A stretch of 35,543 nucleotides of DNA, from assembly GCA_022712845.1 (NCBI GenBank), contig JAFLJV010000174.1, positions 1-35,543 on the forward strand. The letters run 5' to 3'. Below, piece by piece: positions 1-7,901 of this stretch; position 1 is the first letter of the stretch; every line of letters starts with the position of its first letter. The translations under genes and the position numbers were made by a program. Under the pieces are notes generated by a model, which made no database searches, was not told the DNA's origin, and was given only the letters and a program-made list of their open reading frames with translations. The DNA is from Sulfurimonas sp. (GTDB taxonomy: Bacteria > Campylobacterota > Campylobacteria > Campylobacterales > Sulfurimonadaceae).

Positions 1-819
1 ATAGTTCAACCTTACGATATTCCATCAGGGGCAGGAACATTTCATCCCGCCACTTTTCTTCGTTCACTAGACTCAACTCCATGGGCAACTGCTTATGTTG
101 CACCATCTCGTCGCCCAACAGATGGAAGATATGGAGAAAATCCAAATAGACTTGGTTCATACTATCAATTTCAAGCACTTATAAAACCATCACCTGATAA
201 TATCCAAGAGCTTTATTTAAAGTCATTAGAGTATCTTGGACTTGATGTTTCACAACATGATATCCGTTTTGTAGAAGATAACTGGGAATCTCCAACACTT
301 GGTGCATGGGGTCTTGGTTGGGAAGTATGGTTAAATGGAATGGAAGTTACTCAGTTTACTTACTTTCAACAAGTTGGAGGAATTGAGTGTAATCCCGTAG
401 CAGTTGAGATAACTTACGGAACAGAAAGACTTGCTATGTATCTTCAAGGTGTTGATAATATTTTTGATATAGTTTGGGGTGAAAATGAGCATGGTAAAAC
501 TTACTATAGAGATGTTCATAAAGAGAGTGAAATCCAGTTTTCAAAATATAACTTTGAAATAGCAGATACAGATATGCTTTTTGCAGATTTCAGTGCAAAA
601 TGTGAAGAGTGTTTAAAAACTCTAGACGCTGGTTTACCACTACCTGCATATGACCTATGTATGATGGCTTCAAATACTTTTAATGTACTAGATGCAAGAA
701 AAGCGATAAGTCAAACAGAGAGACAAAACTACATGTTAAAAATTCGTGAACTTTCAAAAGGGTGTGCGGAGTTGTATAAAGCTCAAGAGGTTGATAGATT
801 AGAGAGAGTTAAAGCTTAA
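1..819 (+). CDS. glyQ: Glycyl-tRNA synthetase alpha subunit, 5' end missing
   Basis: Charges tRNA-Gly as the alpha chain of the bacterial alpha2beta2 glycyl-tRNA synthetase. The reading frame is open from base 1 and enters already inside the protein ([20 protein letters not shown]), so about 15-20 N-terminal residues lie outside the window. The remaining 272 residues contain the class II-type stretches conserved in Gly[20 protein letters not shown], a [20 protein letters not shown] run, and [14 protein letters not shown] near residue 120. The family length is about 290-300 residues, so only the start is missing. The beta subunit gene glyS does not follow; a short non-coding locus and a restriction-modification island come next. 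The identification is secure. Confidence 0.97.
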   Translation: MVQPYDIPSGAGTFHPATFLRSLDSTPWATAYVAPSRRPTDGRYGENPNRLGSYYQFQALIKPSPDNIQELYLKSLEYLGLDVSQHDIRFVEDNWESPTLGAWGLGWEVWLNGMEVTQFTYFQQVGGIECNPVAVEITYGTERLAMYLQGVDNIFDIVWGENEHGKTYYRDVHKESEIQFSKYNFEIADTDMLFADFSAKCEECLKTLDAGLPLPAYDLCMMASNTFNVLDARKAISQTERQNYMLKIRELSKGCAELYKAQEVDRLERVKA

Positions 820-865
820 AATATTGCATTTTGTCATATTTTTAAATATTTTTCTAATATTGTAC

Positions 866-871
866 TAAAAT
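866..871 (+). promoter_or_regulatory. Predicted -10 box of the toxin mRNA
   Basis: TAAAAT lies about 7 bases before the G at 878. That would start an RNA with GTCAGTTGG, one arm of the inverted repeat bounding the locus. A TG lies at 861-862. The start site is inferred. Confidence 0.45.
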
Positions 872-879
872 CATATTGT

Positions 880-1057
880 CAGTTGGCGATTTGATGGTTT
901 TTTGCATTGCGAGGAGAAAGGTGGGACAGGGTCAGCCTTTAATCTAAAGGAAGTAACAATGCGATTGACCTTCGTAATTGTTATAATTTTAGTTCTCTTA
1001 GAATTAAGATTATATTAAAAGCTTTTGGGGAGTACAAGCTCCTCAATTGTCCCAACT
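880..1057 (-). ncRNA. Predicted antisense RNA (antitoxin) to the small peptide mRNA
   Basis: A perfect extended -10 box on the minus strand (see 1064-1072) would start transcription near 1057, reading AGTTGGGACA and running back across the whole peptide gene. The RNA would be fully complementary to the toxin mRNA including its ribosome binding site, the arrangement of Sib/Ibs and AapA/IsoA type I systems. No clear poly-U terminator is visible at its 3' side, so the end point is unknown. Confidence 0.5.
959..1018 (+). CDS. 19-residue hydrophobic peptide, candidate Ibs-like type I toxin
   Basis: The short frame encodes MRLTFVIVIILVLLELRLY. It has a basic start, a run of Val/Ile/Leu long enough to enter a membrane, and a short polar end. 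Length and composition resemble the Ibs toxins of enterobacteria, which damage the inner membrane and are silenced by antisense Sib RNAs. A strong ribosome binding site, AAAGGAAG at 946-953, sits 5 bases before the ATG. Its AAAGG can pair with CCTTT at 936-940 across a 5-base loop, which would hide it. An antisense promoter lies downstream on the other strand. Sequence similarity to Ibs is by eye only; in such short peptides a convergent match is possible. The gene context (RBS, structure, antisense promoter) is stronger evidence than the peptide itself. Confidence 0.6.
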   Translation: MRLTFVIVIILVLLELRLY

Positions 1058-1063
1058 GTCGAA

Positions 1064-1072
1064 ATTATAACA
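1064..1072 (-). promoter_or_regulatory. Extended -10 promoter for the antisense RNA
   Basis: On the minus strand the bases read TGTTATAAT, a perfect TGnTATAAT extended -10 element, facing the peptide gene. The downstream methyltransferase runs the other way and no gene on the minus strand uses this promoter, so an antisense RNA is the simplest product. Confidence 0.6.
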
Positions 1073-1131
1073 TATTTTTAATTATAATGATGAATATGAT
1101 AGAATATAAAACTTTTTATCTGAGGTAAATT

Positions 1132-2001
1132 ATGACTGCAAGAGTAAATACAATTTATACCAAAAAATATCAACCATTTGTAAAATGGGTTGGCGGTAAA
1201 AGAGGTCTCTTATCTCAAATATTACCATTCATCCCCAAAAAATTTAACAGTTATTTTGAACCATTTATTGGTGGTGGTGCTTTATTTTTTAAGCTATATT
1301 CATTAGGTCATTTAAAAGATAAAAATATATATTTATTTGATATAAATTCTGAATTAATTAATGCATATAATATGGTTAAAAATAATCCTACATTATTGAT
1401 AAATGAACTAGAAATTTTTAAAGAAAAACATTCAAAAGAATTTTATTATGAAGTTAGAGCTTTGGATAGAGAAGATGAATTTTTAGAAATAGATGAGTTA
1501 CTTAGAGCTACAAGATTTATATATTTGAATAAAACTTGTTTTAATGGCTTATATAGAGTAAATAAAAAAAATCAGCATAATGTACCTATTGGTAACTATA
1601 AAAATCCAAATATATGTGATGCAGAAACTATATATAATGCAAGTGAAGCTCTGCAAAATGCAACAATAATGAATGCGTCATATAAAGATATTTTGAAGTA
1701 TATTTCAAAAGATGATTTTGTATATTTTGATCCTCCATATCATCCACTAACAGAAACATCTAGTTTTACATCATATAGTGAATATGATTTTTTGGAAAAT
1801 GAACAATTTGAACTTTTTGAGTTGTTTGATACTTTATCTGAAAAAGATATTAAAGTTTTGCATAGTAATTCAGATACTAAATTTATAAAAGACTTATATT
1901 CTAAATATGAGATACAAGAGATACAAGCTAATAGATTTATAAATAGTAAGAGTAGTGGACGTGGTAAGATTAGTGAACTTATAATTAGGAGTTATCAATG
2001 A
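1132..2001 (+). CDS. DNA adenine methyltransferase, Dam/DpnM (D12) type
   Basis: Transfers a methyl group from S-adenosylmethionine to N6 of adenine in DNA. The 289-residue protein has the order of the alpha-class (D12, Dam-like) enzymes: motif X KWVGGKR (18-24), the SAM-binding motif I FEPFIGGGAL (42-51), a family stretch NKTCFNGLYRVN (143-154) and the catalytic DPPY (200-203). The stretch around NKTCFNGLYRVN is typical of enzymes methylating GATC, so GATC is the likely but unproven target. TGAGG at 1121 provides a ribosome binding site. The last codons overlap the start of the DUF262 gene, so the two are co-translated. It may protect host DNA from a partner nuclease in this island or act as an orphan methylase. 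Confidence 0.93.
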   Translation: MTARVNTIYTKKYQPFVKWVGGKRGLLSQILPFIPKKFNSYFEPFIGGGALFFKLYSLGHLKDKNIYLFDINSELINAYNMVKNNPTLLINELEIFKEKHSKEFYYEVRALDREDEFLEIDELLRATRFIYLNKTCFNGLYRVNKKNQHNVPIGNYKNPNICDAETIYNASEALQNATIMNASYKDILKYISKDDFVYFDPPYHPLTETSSFTSYSEYDFLENEQFELFELFDTLSEKDIKVLHSNSDTKFIKDLYSKYEIQEIQANRFINSKSSGRGKISELIIRSYQ

Positions 2002-3653
2002 AAAAAGAAGATATTGATTTAGCAAAGCCAAATATAATGAGCCTATTTTCTATAGGCAAAAAATATATTATCCCAAGATATCAAAGAGCATTCGCATGGG
2101 AAAAAAGTAATGCAGAAAATTTATGGAAAGATATTGAAAATATTTTATCAGGAAAAAACGCACACTATTTTATAGGTAGTATTGTGTTAAGTAAGTTAAA
2201 AGATAGTGACGCTTTAGAAGTTATTGATGGTCAACAAAGGTTGACTACGTTATCATTATTGCTGCTAGCACTTTATTTAGAATATCAAGAAATTGATTCA
2301 AAAGCAGCTATTAAGCATATATTACCACTGTTAAAAGCAGGGGATATTGATGATGAATATGAAATATTAACCCTAAGTAGAACAAACTTGGATTTATATA
2401 GTAGATTGATTTCCTTTGAAACAAAAAGTGATTTTGAGGTATTTAAAAAAGAAGAATATTCTAAACAAATAAAGAGCAATAAAAATTTAATTGATATTCT
2501 TAGCTATTTTATTGACAAGATAGCACAAAATAAAGAAGAAGATCATAATCTTGAATTATTAAGATTAAATACAATATTAAAATCAATTAGAGCTAAAATA
2601 TTTTTTCTTGAAATTAGTGTTCCAGATTATGCAGAGGCATCAAAATTATTCGAGGTATTAAATAATAGGGGAGTGGATTTAACAAAAGCTGACTTAATAA
2701 AAAATCATCTTTTTGATGTTGCAGAACAGCAGAGTACACTAAATGATGTGGAAAAAGATTGGTATGCATTTGAGGACAGTATAGGAACTGATAAAGTAGA
2801 ACAATTTTTTAGATATTTTTCACTTATATATTCAAAGGAAGCAGATTTATATAAAAGAATGGAAAAAACAATTCATGTGAAATCTGCAAAAACGGTATCA
2901 CAATTAATTATTAAGCATTCTACTGTATATAAAATATTTTTAGATTCAAGTTTTTCTACTAATGATATAGAAAGCAGCTTATATGATGAATTAAGTTATT
3001 TTGGTGTTACACAATATTATTCATTTTTAATGTCAGCCTATGATAAGTTTTCAATGGAAGATATTTTAGAGCTTTTAAGCTTTATGGTTAAATTTACTTT
3101 CAGATATAGTACAATTTGTGGTAAAAATCCAAATAAAGTAGAAACCTTATATGCTGAACTTGCGTACGATATTAATGATGGAAAAGAAACTGTTAAAACT
3201 ATAAAAGATAAAGTTATAAAATTAAATCCATCGAAAGAAGAGTTTAAATTAAAATTTTGTGAAAAAGAGTTTAAATCTACAAAAATACCAAGGTATATTT
3301 TAGGAAAAACTGAAGAATTTATTAGTACAGATGAAAAAAATATTGACTATTCATCTGTGCACTTAGAACATATAATGCCTAAAAAAATTGAAAAGTGGGA
3401 AAAAGAAAATATTATTTTTATAGATTTACATAAAAGATATTTGCATAATATTGGAAATATGACTCTTTTGAGTGAAAAAATTAATACAAGTATTAAAAAT
3501 AATGTTTTTTCAATAAAACAACAATCGTATGAAAAGAGCGAAATTAATTTAATAACAGATATAACATCAAAATCTGTTTGGAAAGAAACAGAAATACTTG
3601 AAAATCAAAAAAGATATTATAATTATGCGGCTGAAATATGGAAAATAGATTAA
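1998..3653 (+). CDS. DUF262/DUF1524 protein, GmrSD-like predicted nuclease
   Basis: The N-terminal half is a DUF262 (ParB-like) domain: IIPRYQRAFAWE (about 24-35) and the signature DGQQR at 77-81, which in GmrS-type proteins is tied to nucleotide hydrolysis and DNA cutting. The C-terminus has an HNH-like DUF1524 domain, LEHIMPKK (456-463) followed by HNIGNMTLL (482-490). Known family members (GmrSD, BrxU, SspE-type) restrict phage DNA carrying modified bases or lacking a self mark. Its ATG overlaps the stop of the Dam-like methylase (ATGA junction), with AGGAG six bases upstream. Pairing with a methylase suggests that methylation status may regulate it or mark self DNA. The specific target cannot be read from the sequence. 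Confidence 0.88.
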   Translation: MKKEDIDLAKPNIMSLFSIGKKYIIPRYQRAFAWEKSNAENLWKDIENILSGKNAHYFIGSIVLSKLKDSDALEVIDGQQRLTTLSLLLLALYLEYQEIDSKAAIKHILPLLKAGDIDDEYEILTLSRTNLDLYSRLISFETKSDFEVFKKEEYSKQIKSNKNLIDILSYFIDKIAQNKEEDHNLELLRLNTILKSIRAKIFFLEISVPDYAEASKLFEVLNNRGVDLTKADLIKNHLFDVAEQQSTLNDVEKDWYAFEDSIGTDKVEQFFRYFSLIYSKEADLYKRMEKTIHVKSAKTVSQLIIKHSTVYKIFLDSSFSTNDIESSLYDELSYFGVTQYYSFLMSAYDKFSMEDILELLSFMVKFTFRYSTICGKNPNKVETLYAELAYDINDGKETVKTIKDKVIKLNPSKEEFKLKFCEKEFKSTKIPRYILGKTEEFISTDEKNIDYSSVHLEHIMPKKIEKWEKENIIFIDLHKRYLHNIGNMTLLSEKINTSIKNNVFSIKQQSYEKSEINLITDITSKSVWKETEILENQKRYYNYAAEIWKID

Positions 3654-3684
3654 TAGTTTATATAACAAGATAAGGCGGTAGTAA

Positions 3685-4241
3685 ATGGTAAGAGGTGGAG
3701 TTGGGGTGGTGGAAATACACAAACTGGTATACATTTTGAGGGTAGAGTAGATATTGTAACTTATTTGGATAGTGAAGTAGAAGGTTATAGTTGTATTCCA
3801 AAACCTCTAATGTTAGGAAAGACGATGGGTTATGATATATTTTACAATAATGAAATAGTAGCAAATTCATTTAAGAAATATGAATTATATAGATTTTTAG
3901 AAACTCAAAATATTGATTGGAGTAATATTTTATCAAAGAAATTATTACCTGATGATGCTATATATGTTATTAATAATAATACAATTTTTATTATAGAAGT
4001 CAAATATCAAGAAACAGCAGGATCTGTTGATGAGAAATTACAAACATGTGGGTTTAAGCTTTATCAATATAGAAGATTATTAGCACAGTTGAATTATGAA
4101 GTTGAATATATTTATATTTTAAACGAATGGTTCAACGATCCTAAATATAGGGATACTTTAGATTATATATTGATGATGAATTGTAAATATTATTTTGAAT
4201 ATTTACCACTACATCATATTGGATTACCCGTACCAATATAA
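3685..4241 (+). pseudogene. PD-(D/E)XK type II-like restriction endonuclease with N-terminal frameshift
   Basis: The readable protein contains a nuclease core: YVINNNTIFIIEVKYQ with E-x-K (IIEVK) and an upstream HFEGRVDIVTY segment, a likely acidic catalytic site. The well-placed start is the ATG at 3685, 6 bases after AAGGCGG, but that frame stops after 22 codons. The conserved-looking sequence WSWGGGNTQTGIHFEGR is in the next frame, open from 3666 without any ATG, GTG or TTG until the TTG at 3765. One extra base just after the ATG would give an intact 185-residue protein beginning MVKRWSWGGGN. Either the gene is broken by a 1-base deletion, the assembly lost a base, or an unusual start is used. 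It most likely pairs with one of the two methylases nearby. Confidence 0.7.
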
Positions 4242-4279
4242 TTTTCAATAAGTAAAATAAAAATATGACAAAATGACAT

Positions 4280-4305
4280 ATTTTTAATGTTTCTTCATTA
4301 AAAAT
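4280..4305. repeat. AT-rich inverted repeat in the intergenic gap
   Basis: ATTTTTAATG and CATTAAAAAT form a perfect 10-bp stem around TTTCTT, followed by a T-rich stretch. It lies after the restriction enzyme gene and before the small acidic gene. It could be a weak terminator or an operator; its base composition makes chance formation fairly easy. Confidence 0.4.
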
Positions 4306-4337
4306 GTTACTATTATTTTATCTTTTTCAAGGATAAA

Positions 4338-4607
4338 ATGATGAAAAAAACTCAATATAAATCTATATTTATTTTAGATATAGAAGATTTAGAACAAGAA
4401 AAACAAGATGAGTTGCTTATGTGTGGTTCACAAAATTGGGAACACTACTTTTTAACAAATCAATTAGATGCAAACATTGAAACATTGTCAAATATTGAAC
4501 TCATAGATTTTATAGATAATGATGAATTTAACAAATATATAAATTCAAATGAGATAATTGATTATTCACTTGAACATAAACATCCAATGGTGTTAGCTCA
4601 TGTCTAA
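4338..4607 (+). CDS. Small acidic protein of unknown function
   Basis: Not recognised. The 89 residues are strongly acidic in the middle (LDIEDLEQEKQDELL, ELIDFIDNDEFN), with no signal peptide, membrane segment or helix-turn-helix that I can see, so it does not look like a restriction-modification C protein. AAGGA lies just upstream; a second ATG at 4341 gives better spacing and may be the true start. The gene overlaps the following methyltransferase by 8 bases, which implies coupled translation and a linked role. An acidic DNA-mimic or a methylase accessory factor is possible but is speculation. Confidence 0.7.
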   Translation: MMKKTQYKSIFILDIEDLEQEKQDELLMCGSQNWEHYFLTNQLDANIETLSNIELIDFIDNDEFNKYINSNEIIDYSLEHKHPMVLAHV

Positions 4608-5346
4608 AATAAATAAACTTAACCCTGAAGATTTTGAACAGGAGTGTGCAACAGTGTGGAGTTTTGCTCGTCGTGGAAAATGGGCAACTCATAATTCAAA
4701 GTACAGAGGTAACTGGGCACCTGAAGTTGTTAGAAATTTGATAGTTAGATATACACAAGAAAATGACTATTTATTTGATCCTATGATAGGTGGTGGTACT
4801 ACAGCTATTGAATGTAAACTTTTAAATAGAAACTTATTAGCTCTTGATATAAATCCAAATGCTATAGAACTTACTCAAAAAGCTTTAGAATTTGAGAGTG
4901 AATACAATCCAAAAATTAAAATAGAGTTAAATGATAGTAGAGCCTTATCTATGTTAAAAGATGAGTCTATTGATTTTATTTTAAATCATCCTCCTTATGT
5001 AGATATTATTAAGTATTCAGATAAACAAATAATAGAAGATTTATCTAATATTCATGATTTAGATGAGTTTTGTGATGAGATAGAAAAAGTTGCAAACGAA
5101 TTTTATAGAGTTTTAAAAAAAGATAAGTATTGTGCTATTTTAATAGGAGATACGAGAAGAAAAAAAATGTATCAGCCTTTAGCATTTAAAGTTATGGAGA
5201 GATTTTTAAAAGTTGGTTTTGAATTAAAAGAAGATATAATTAAACATCAACATAACTGCAAAGCTACAGGTTTTTGGGTAAATAAAAGTAAAGAAGCAAA
5301 TTTTTTATTAATTATGCATGAACATCTATTTGTATTTAAAAAATAA
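4600..5346 (+). CDS. Site-specific DNA methyltransferase (N4-cytosine/N6-adenine, PF01555-like)
   Basis: A 248-residue amino-methyltransferase with SAM motif I LFDPMIGGGTT (58-68) and catalytic motif IV NHPPY (129-133) followed by VDIIKYS. Proline-proline-tyrosine in motif IV assigns it to exocyclic amino methylation (N4-C or N6-A), but the base cannot be decided from NHPPY alone. The order motif I then IV points to a beta-like arrangement. It follows a restriction endonuclease-like gene and overlaps a small acidic gene; together they look like a type II restriction-modification unit in the order R, small protein, M. It has no clear ribosome binding site of its own, consistent with coupling. 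Confidence 0.9.
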   Translation: MSKINKLNPEDFEQECATVWSFARRGKWATHNSKYRGNWAPEVVRNLIVRYTQENDYLFDPMIGGGTTAIECKLLNRNLLALDINPNAIELTQKALEFESEYNPKIKIELNDSRALSMLKDESIDFILNHPPYVDIIKYSDKQIIEDLSNIHDLDEFCDEIEKVANEFYRVLKKDKYCAILIGDTRRKKMYQPLAFKVMERFLKVGFELKEDIIKHQHNCKATGFWVNKSKEANFLLIMHEHLFVFKK

Positions 5347-5373
5347 TTTTAATTTTAGAAATTGGTATTAATA

Positions 5374-7611
5374 TTGAATCAAACACTAATAGGTCAAATA
5401 GACCGCATACTTTTTGAAGAAGAAGAATTTTTTATAGCTGTACTTAAAACTGGTGAGAAGATTAGTGGTTCTTACCATGAGAGTGAAGTAAAACATATAA
5501 AAGACTCTGCAATTACTCTTAGTGGGTATTGGGATGAGCATAAGAAGTATGGTAAAACTTTTAAGTTTGAGTCTATCAAAGTAAATCAAAATCAACTATT
5601 TTTCTTTTTAAATAAAATTGTAAAAGGGTTTACTAAAAAGCTTTCTGCTGATTTAATTGAGAAGTTTGGTGAAGAGGGTTTGATTGAGATTCTTGATAAT
5701 GATATAGAGAAACTTTTAGAGTTTAAGGGGATAAAAGAAAAAAGACTTAAAAAGATTCAAGTCTCTTGGAAAAAGTTTCGCTCTATGAGAAAACTTGGTG
5801 AATTTTTATCTCCTTTTGATGTCTCACAAAAACTCTTAACTACTATTGCAACTGCTATGCGTGATGTTGATGAGCCATGTACTAAGATAAAAGAAAATCC
5901 TTATATATTGACTTCCATAAACTCTATAGGTTTTAAAAGAGCGGATGAGTTGGCACTGAAAATGGGTGTAGAGGCTCAAGATGACAACCGTATAAGTTCT
6001 GCAATGGATTATGTTTTGATGAACTATTGTGAGCAGCAAGGGAACTCTTGTATATCTAAAGAGATACTTTTTTCAGGGCTTAATGAACTTTTGACTTTTA
6101 ATGATAAAAATCATCTTTATGAAGCTGCTTTGATTGAGAGAGTGAGTGAACAGAGTATAGTGCTTATGAAGAATAATAGAGTATCTCCTGCAAGACTTTA
6201 TGATTCTGAAAAGTTTTTATATGATAATTTTAAAACAAGAGCGAAAAAAGATAGTGGTGGATTGACTAAAAATTTAGACGAATTTTTAAGTTCACATGAG
6301 TTAAAACTTGGAGAGCAACAGCGTGAAGCAGTTACTGCTATAAACAATGGTTCATCCATACTTTTTTTGGTTGGTTATGCAGGGACAGGTAAAAGCACAA
6401 CTTCTAAAGCTATACTTGATTTGTTAAATATTAGGTATGAAAATAAAGAGATTATGACATGTGCCTTAAGTGGTATAGCATCTCAACGCATAGCAGATAC
6501 AACAGGGTATGAGAGTGCAACTATACAGTCGCTTTTAGTTAAGTTTGAAGATAGAGATCATTTTCCATTTTCAGTAGTTTTAATAGATGAAGCTTCTATG
6601 ATAAACTCTTCCCTTTTTGCTCGTCTTGTTCGTAAAATTAGCAATAAAGCGATACTTATAGTTGTTGGAGATGATGCTCAACTTCCTCCCATCGGAGCTG
6701 GTAATGTTTTAAGTGATGTTTTGACTTTAGAGTTAGCTCCAATTGTAAAACTTACAAAGATTTATAGACAAAGTGAAGAGCAAGCCATAACACTTATAGC
6801 AAATGATATTAGACAAGGGCAAGTTCCAGAGTATAGGGCGAAGTATGATGATTTTGAGTTTATTGATATCTCTATACAAAACTACTACTCTTTAAAGAAT
6901 CAACTCTCTCAAAGTGAGCTACAAGATTTAAGGGAGGTAAATGCAACTGATATAGTTACTCAGATAGTTCATAAAGTTGTAGACTCCATCCAAAAAGCAA
7001 GACTTAGACTTAAAAATAAAGAGATAAAAGAGTATCTAAACTATTTTCAAGTGATTACACCTATGAAAGGTGGGACTCTTGGTTCTAATAACCTAAATAT
7101 AGTTTTACAAGAGTACTTTAATCCTAACCCTAAAAAGTGTGTAAAAAAAGGTGGGACTGAATTTAGACTTATGGATAAAGTGGTTCATACTAAAAATGAG
7201 AACATGACATCATGGAGTGGTGATGGTTTTAAGATAGGGGAAGACTCAAACCAAAGACGAATATTTAATGGTATGAGTGGATTACTTTTTAAGATAGAAG
7301 AGGATGATGAACAGGTGTTTGTTTTTTATCCAAATGAGGATGTAGTGGTGATTTATGAGTATGAAGAGTTAAAGTCTCACTTGATGTTATCTTATGCATT
7401 AACTATTCATAAAGTTCAAGGTATGGAGTATGATATAGTTGTAATACCTATGAGTTTCTCACATTTTATAATGCACAATACAAAGTTAATATATACTGCT
7501 GTAACAAGAGCTAAACATAAGTGTATTTTGATTGGTGAGAGTGGGGCATTTGAGAGTGCTTGTAAAAAACTTGAGATAACTAGAAGAGATACAGTACTTT
7601 TAGAATTGTAA
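5374..7611 (+). CDS. RecD-like ATP-dependent DNA helicase (UvrD/RecD superfamily 1B)
   Basis: A large SF1 helicase of about 745 residues. It has helix-hairpin-helix-like repeats in the N-terminal third (ILDNDIEKLLEFKGIKEKR), as in RecD2. The Walker A VGYAGTGKSTT is near residue 337, Walker B VVLIDEAS near 405, and GDDAQLPPIG follows. A UvrD_C_2-type end reads YALTIHKVQGMEYDIVVIP near 675. RecD2 enzymes unwind DNA 5' to 3' in repair, independently of RecBC. Two TTG codons (5362 and 5374) are the possible starts; neither has a strong ribosome binding site, and the second is chosen because it begins the conserved part (LNQTLIGQIDRILF). It may be part of the island or an old chromosomal gene next to it. 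The stop codon touches the 270-bp inverted-repeat element. Confidence 0.9.
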   Translation: MNQTLIGQIDRILFEEEEFFIAVLKTGEKISGSYHESEVKHIKDSAITLSGYWDEHKKYGKTFKFESIKVNQNQLFFFLNKIVKGFTKKLSADLIEKFGEEGLIEILDNDIEKLLEFKGIKEKRLKKIQVSWKKFRSMRKLGEFLSPFDVSQKLLTTIATAMRDVDEPCTKIKENPYILTSINSIGFKRADELALKMGVEAQDDNRISSAMDYVLMNYCEQQGNSCISKEILFSGLNELLTFNDKNHLYEAALIERVSEQSIVLMKNNRVSPARLYDSEKFLYDNFKTRAKKDSGGLTKNLDEFLSSHELKLGEQQREAVTAINNGSSILFLVGYAGTGKSTTSKAILDLLNIRYENKEIMTCALSGIASQRIADTTGYESATIQSLLVKFEDRDHFPFSVVLIDEASMINSSLFARLVRKISNKAILIVVGDDAQLPPIGAGNVLSDVLTLELAPIVKLTKIYRQSEEQAITLIANDIRQGQVPEYRAKYDDFEFIDISIQNYYSLKNQLSQSELQDLREVNATDIVTQIVHKVVDSIQKARLRLKNKEIKEYLNYFQVITPMKGGTLGSNNLNIVLQEYFNPNPKKCVKKGGTEFRLMDKVVHTKNENMTSWSGDGFKIGEDSNQRRIFNGMSGLLFKIEEDDEQVFVFYPNEDVVVIYEYEELKSHLMLSYALTIHKVQGMEYDIVVIPMSFSHFIMHNTKLIYTAVTRAKHKCILIGESGAFESACKKLEITRRDTVLLEL

Positions 7612-7881
7612 ATAAGTAAAAGACCATAAATAACCTCATACTTAAGGAGAAGAGAAGATATAAAATATAAGGCGAAAATTTGCAAGAGCTACTAGTAGCT
7701 TCAAGAATTTTCAACGAAGTAGCTTGTATCTTATCTTCTCACCCTATGGGCAACATTTAAAAGATTCATCTTCTGCGTTGAACTTCACTTAACGATACTA
7801 GTATCGCCAAGTAAACTTCGCCTTGAATCTAAACCTTTTAAATGTTGTTAGGTATGAGGTTATTTATGGTCTCTTACTTAT
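7612..7881. repeat. 270-bp element with 30-bp terminal inverted repeats and two nested hairpin arms
   Basis: The ends 7612-7641 and 7852-7881 are inverted copies matching at 29 of 30 bases. Inside are two further imperfect hairpins. The left arm pairs GAGAAGATA (7652-7660) with TATCTTCTC (7732-7740) and GAAAATT (7674-7680) with AATTTTC (7706-7712), topped by the palindrome AGCTACTAGTAGCT (7687-7700). The right arm pairs 13 bases (7751-7763 with 7835-7847), topped by CGATACTAGTATCG (7793-7806). Both tips share TACTAGTA. No frame of useful length is present. It is placed between a stop codon and the ribosome binding site of the permease. It resembles a non-autonomous mobile element (MITE) or a large structured RNA/cruciform; no clear target-site duplication is visible. 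Confidence 0.75.
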
Positions 7882-7901
7882 ATAAATATCTGGAGGTTTA
7901 G

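Larger units (their letters stand above)
878..1060 (+). ncRNA. Predicted structured toxin mRNA with pairing ends
   Basis: The transcript would begin near 878. Its 5' CAGTT (880-884) can pair with AACTG (1054-1058), and GGGACA (923-928) with TGTCCC (1048-1053). These two pairings nest and join the ends of the RNA, as in type I toxin mRNAs held inactive until processed. Inside are an SD-hiding hairpin (936-950), the palindrome AAAAGCTTTT (1017-1026) and a hairpin GGGGAG/CTCCTC (1027-1044, loop of 6). The transcript ends are inferred. Confidence 0.5.

Noticed and set aside
820..840. glyQ terminator
   Set aside because: The region is AT-rich without a convincing GC stem followed by a T-run.
878..1060. 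Small housekeeping RNA such as SRP, 6S or tmRNA at the glyQ-methylase gap
   Set aside because: No SRP loop motif, tRNA-like end or 6S bubble can be drawn; the SD, short frame and facing promoter fit a toxin-antitoxin locus better.
3658..3870. Minus-strand frame over the restriction enzyme start
   Set aside because: Shadow of the endonuclease coding region; no ribosome binding site and low-complexity tyrosine/leucine composition.
3765..4241. Restriction enzyme starting at the TTG 3765
   Set aside because: This would omit the conserved-looking WSWGGG and HFEGRVD parts just upstream in the same open frame; a frameshifted start at 3685 explains the data better.
7416..7685. Minus-strand frame across the helicase end and inverted-repeat element
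   Set aside because: It covers the conserved helicase C-terminus on the opposite strand and has no start signals.
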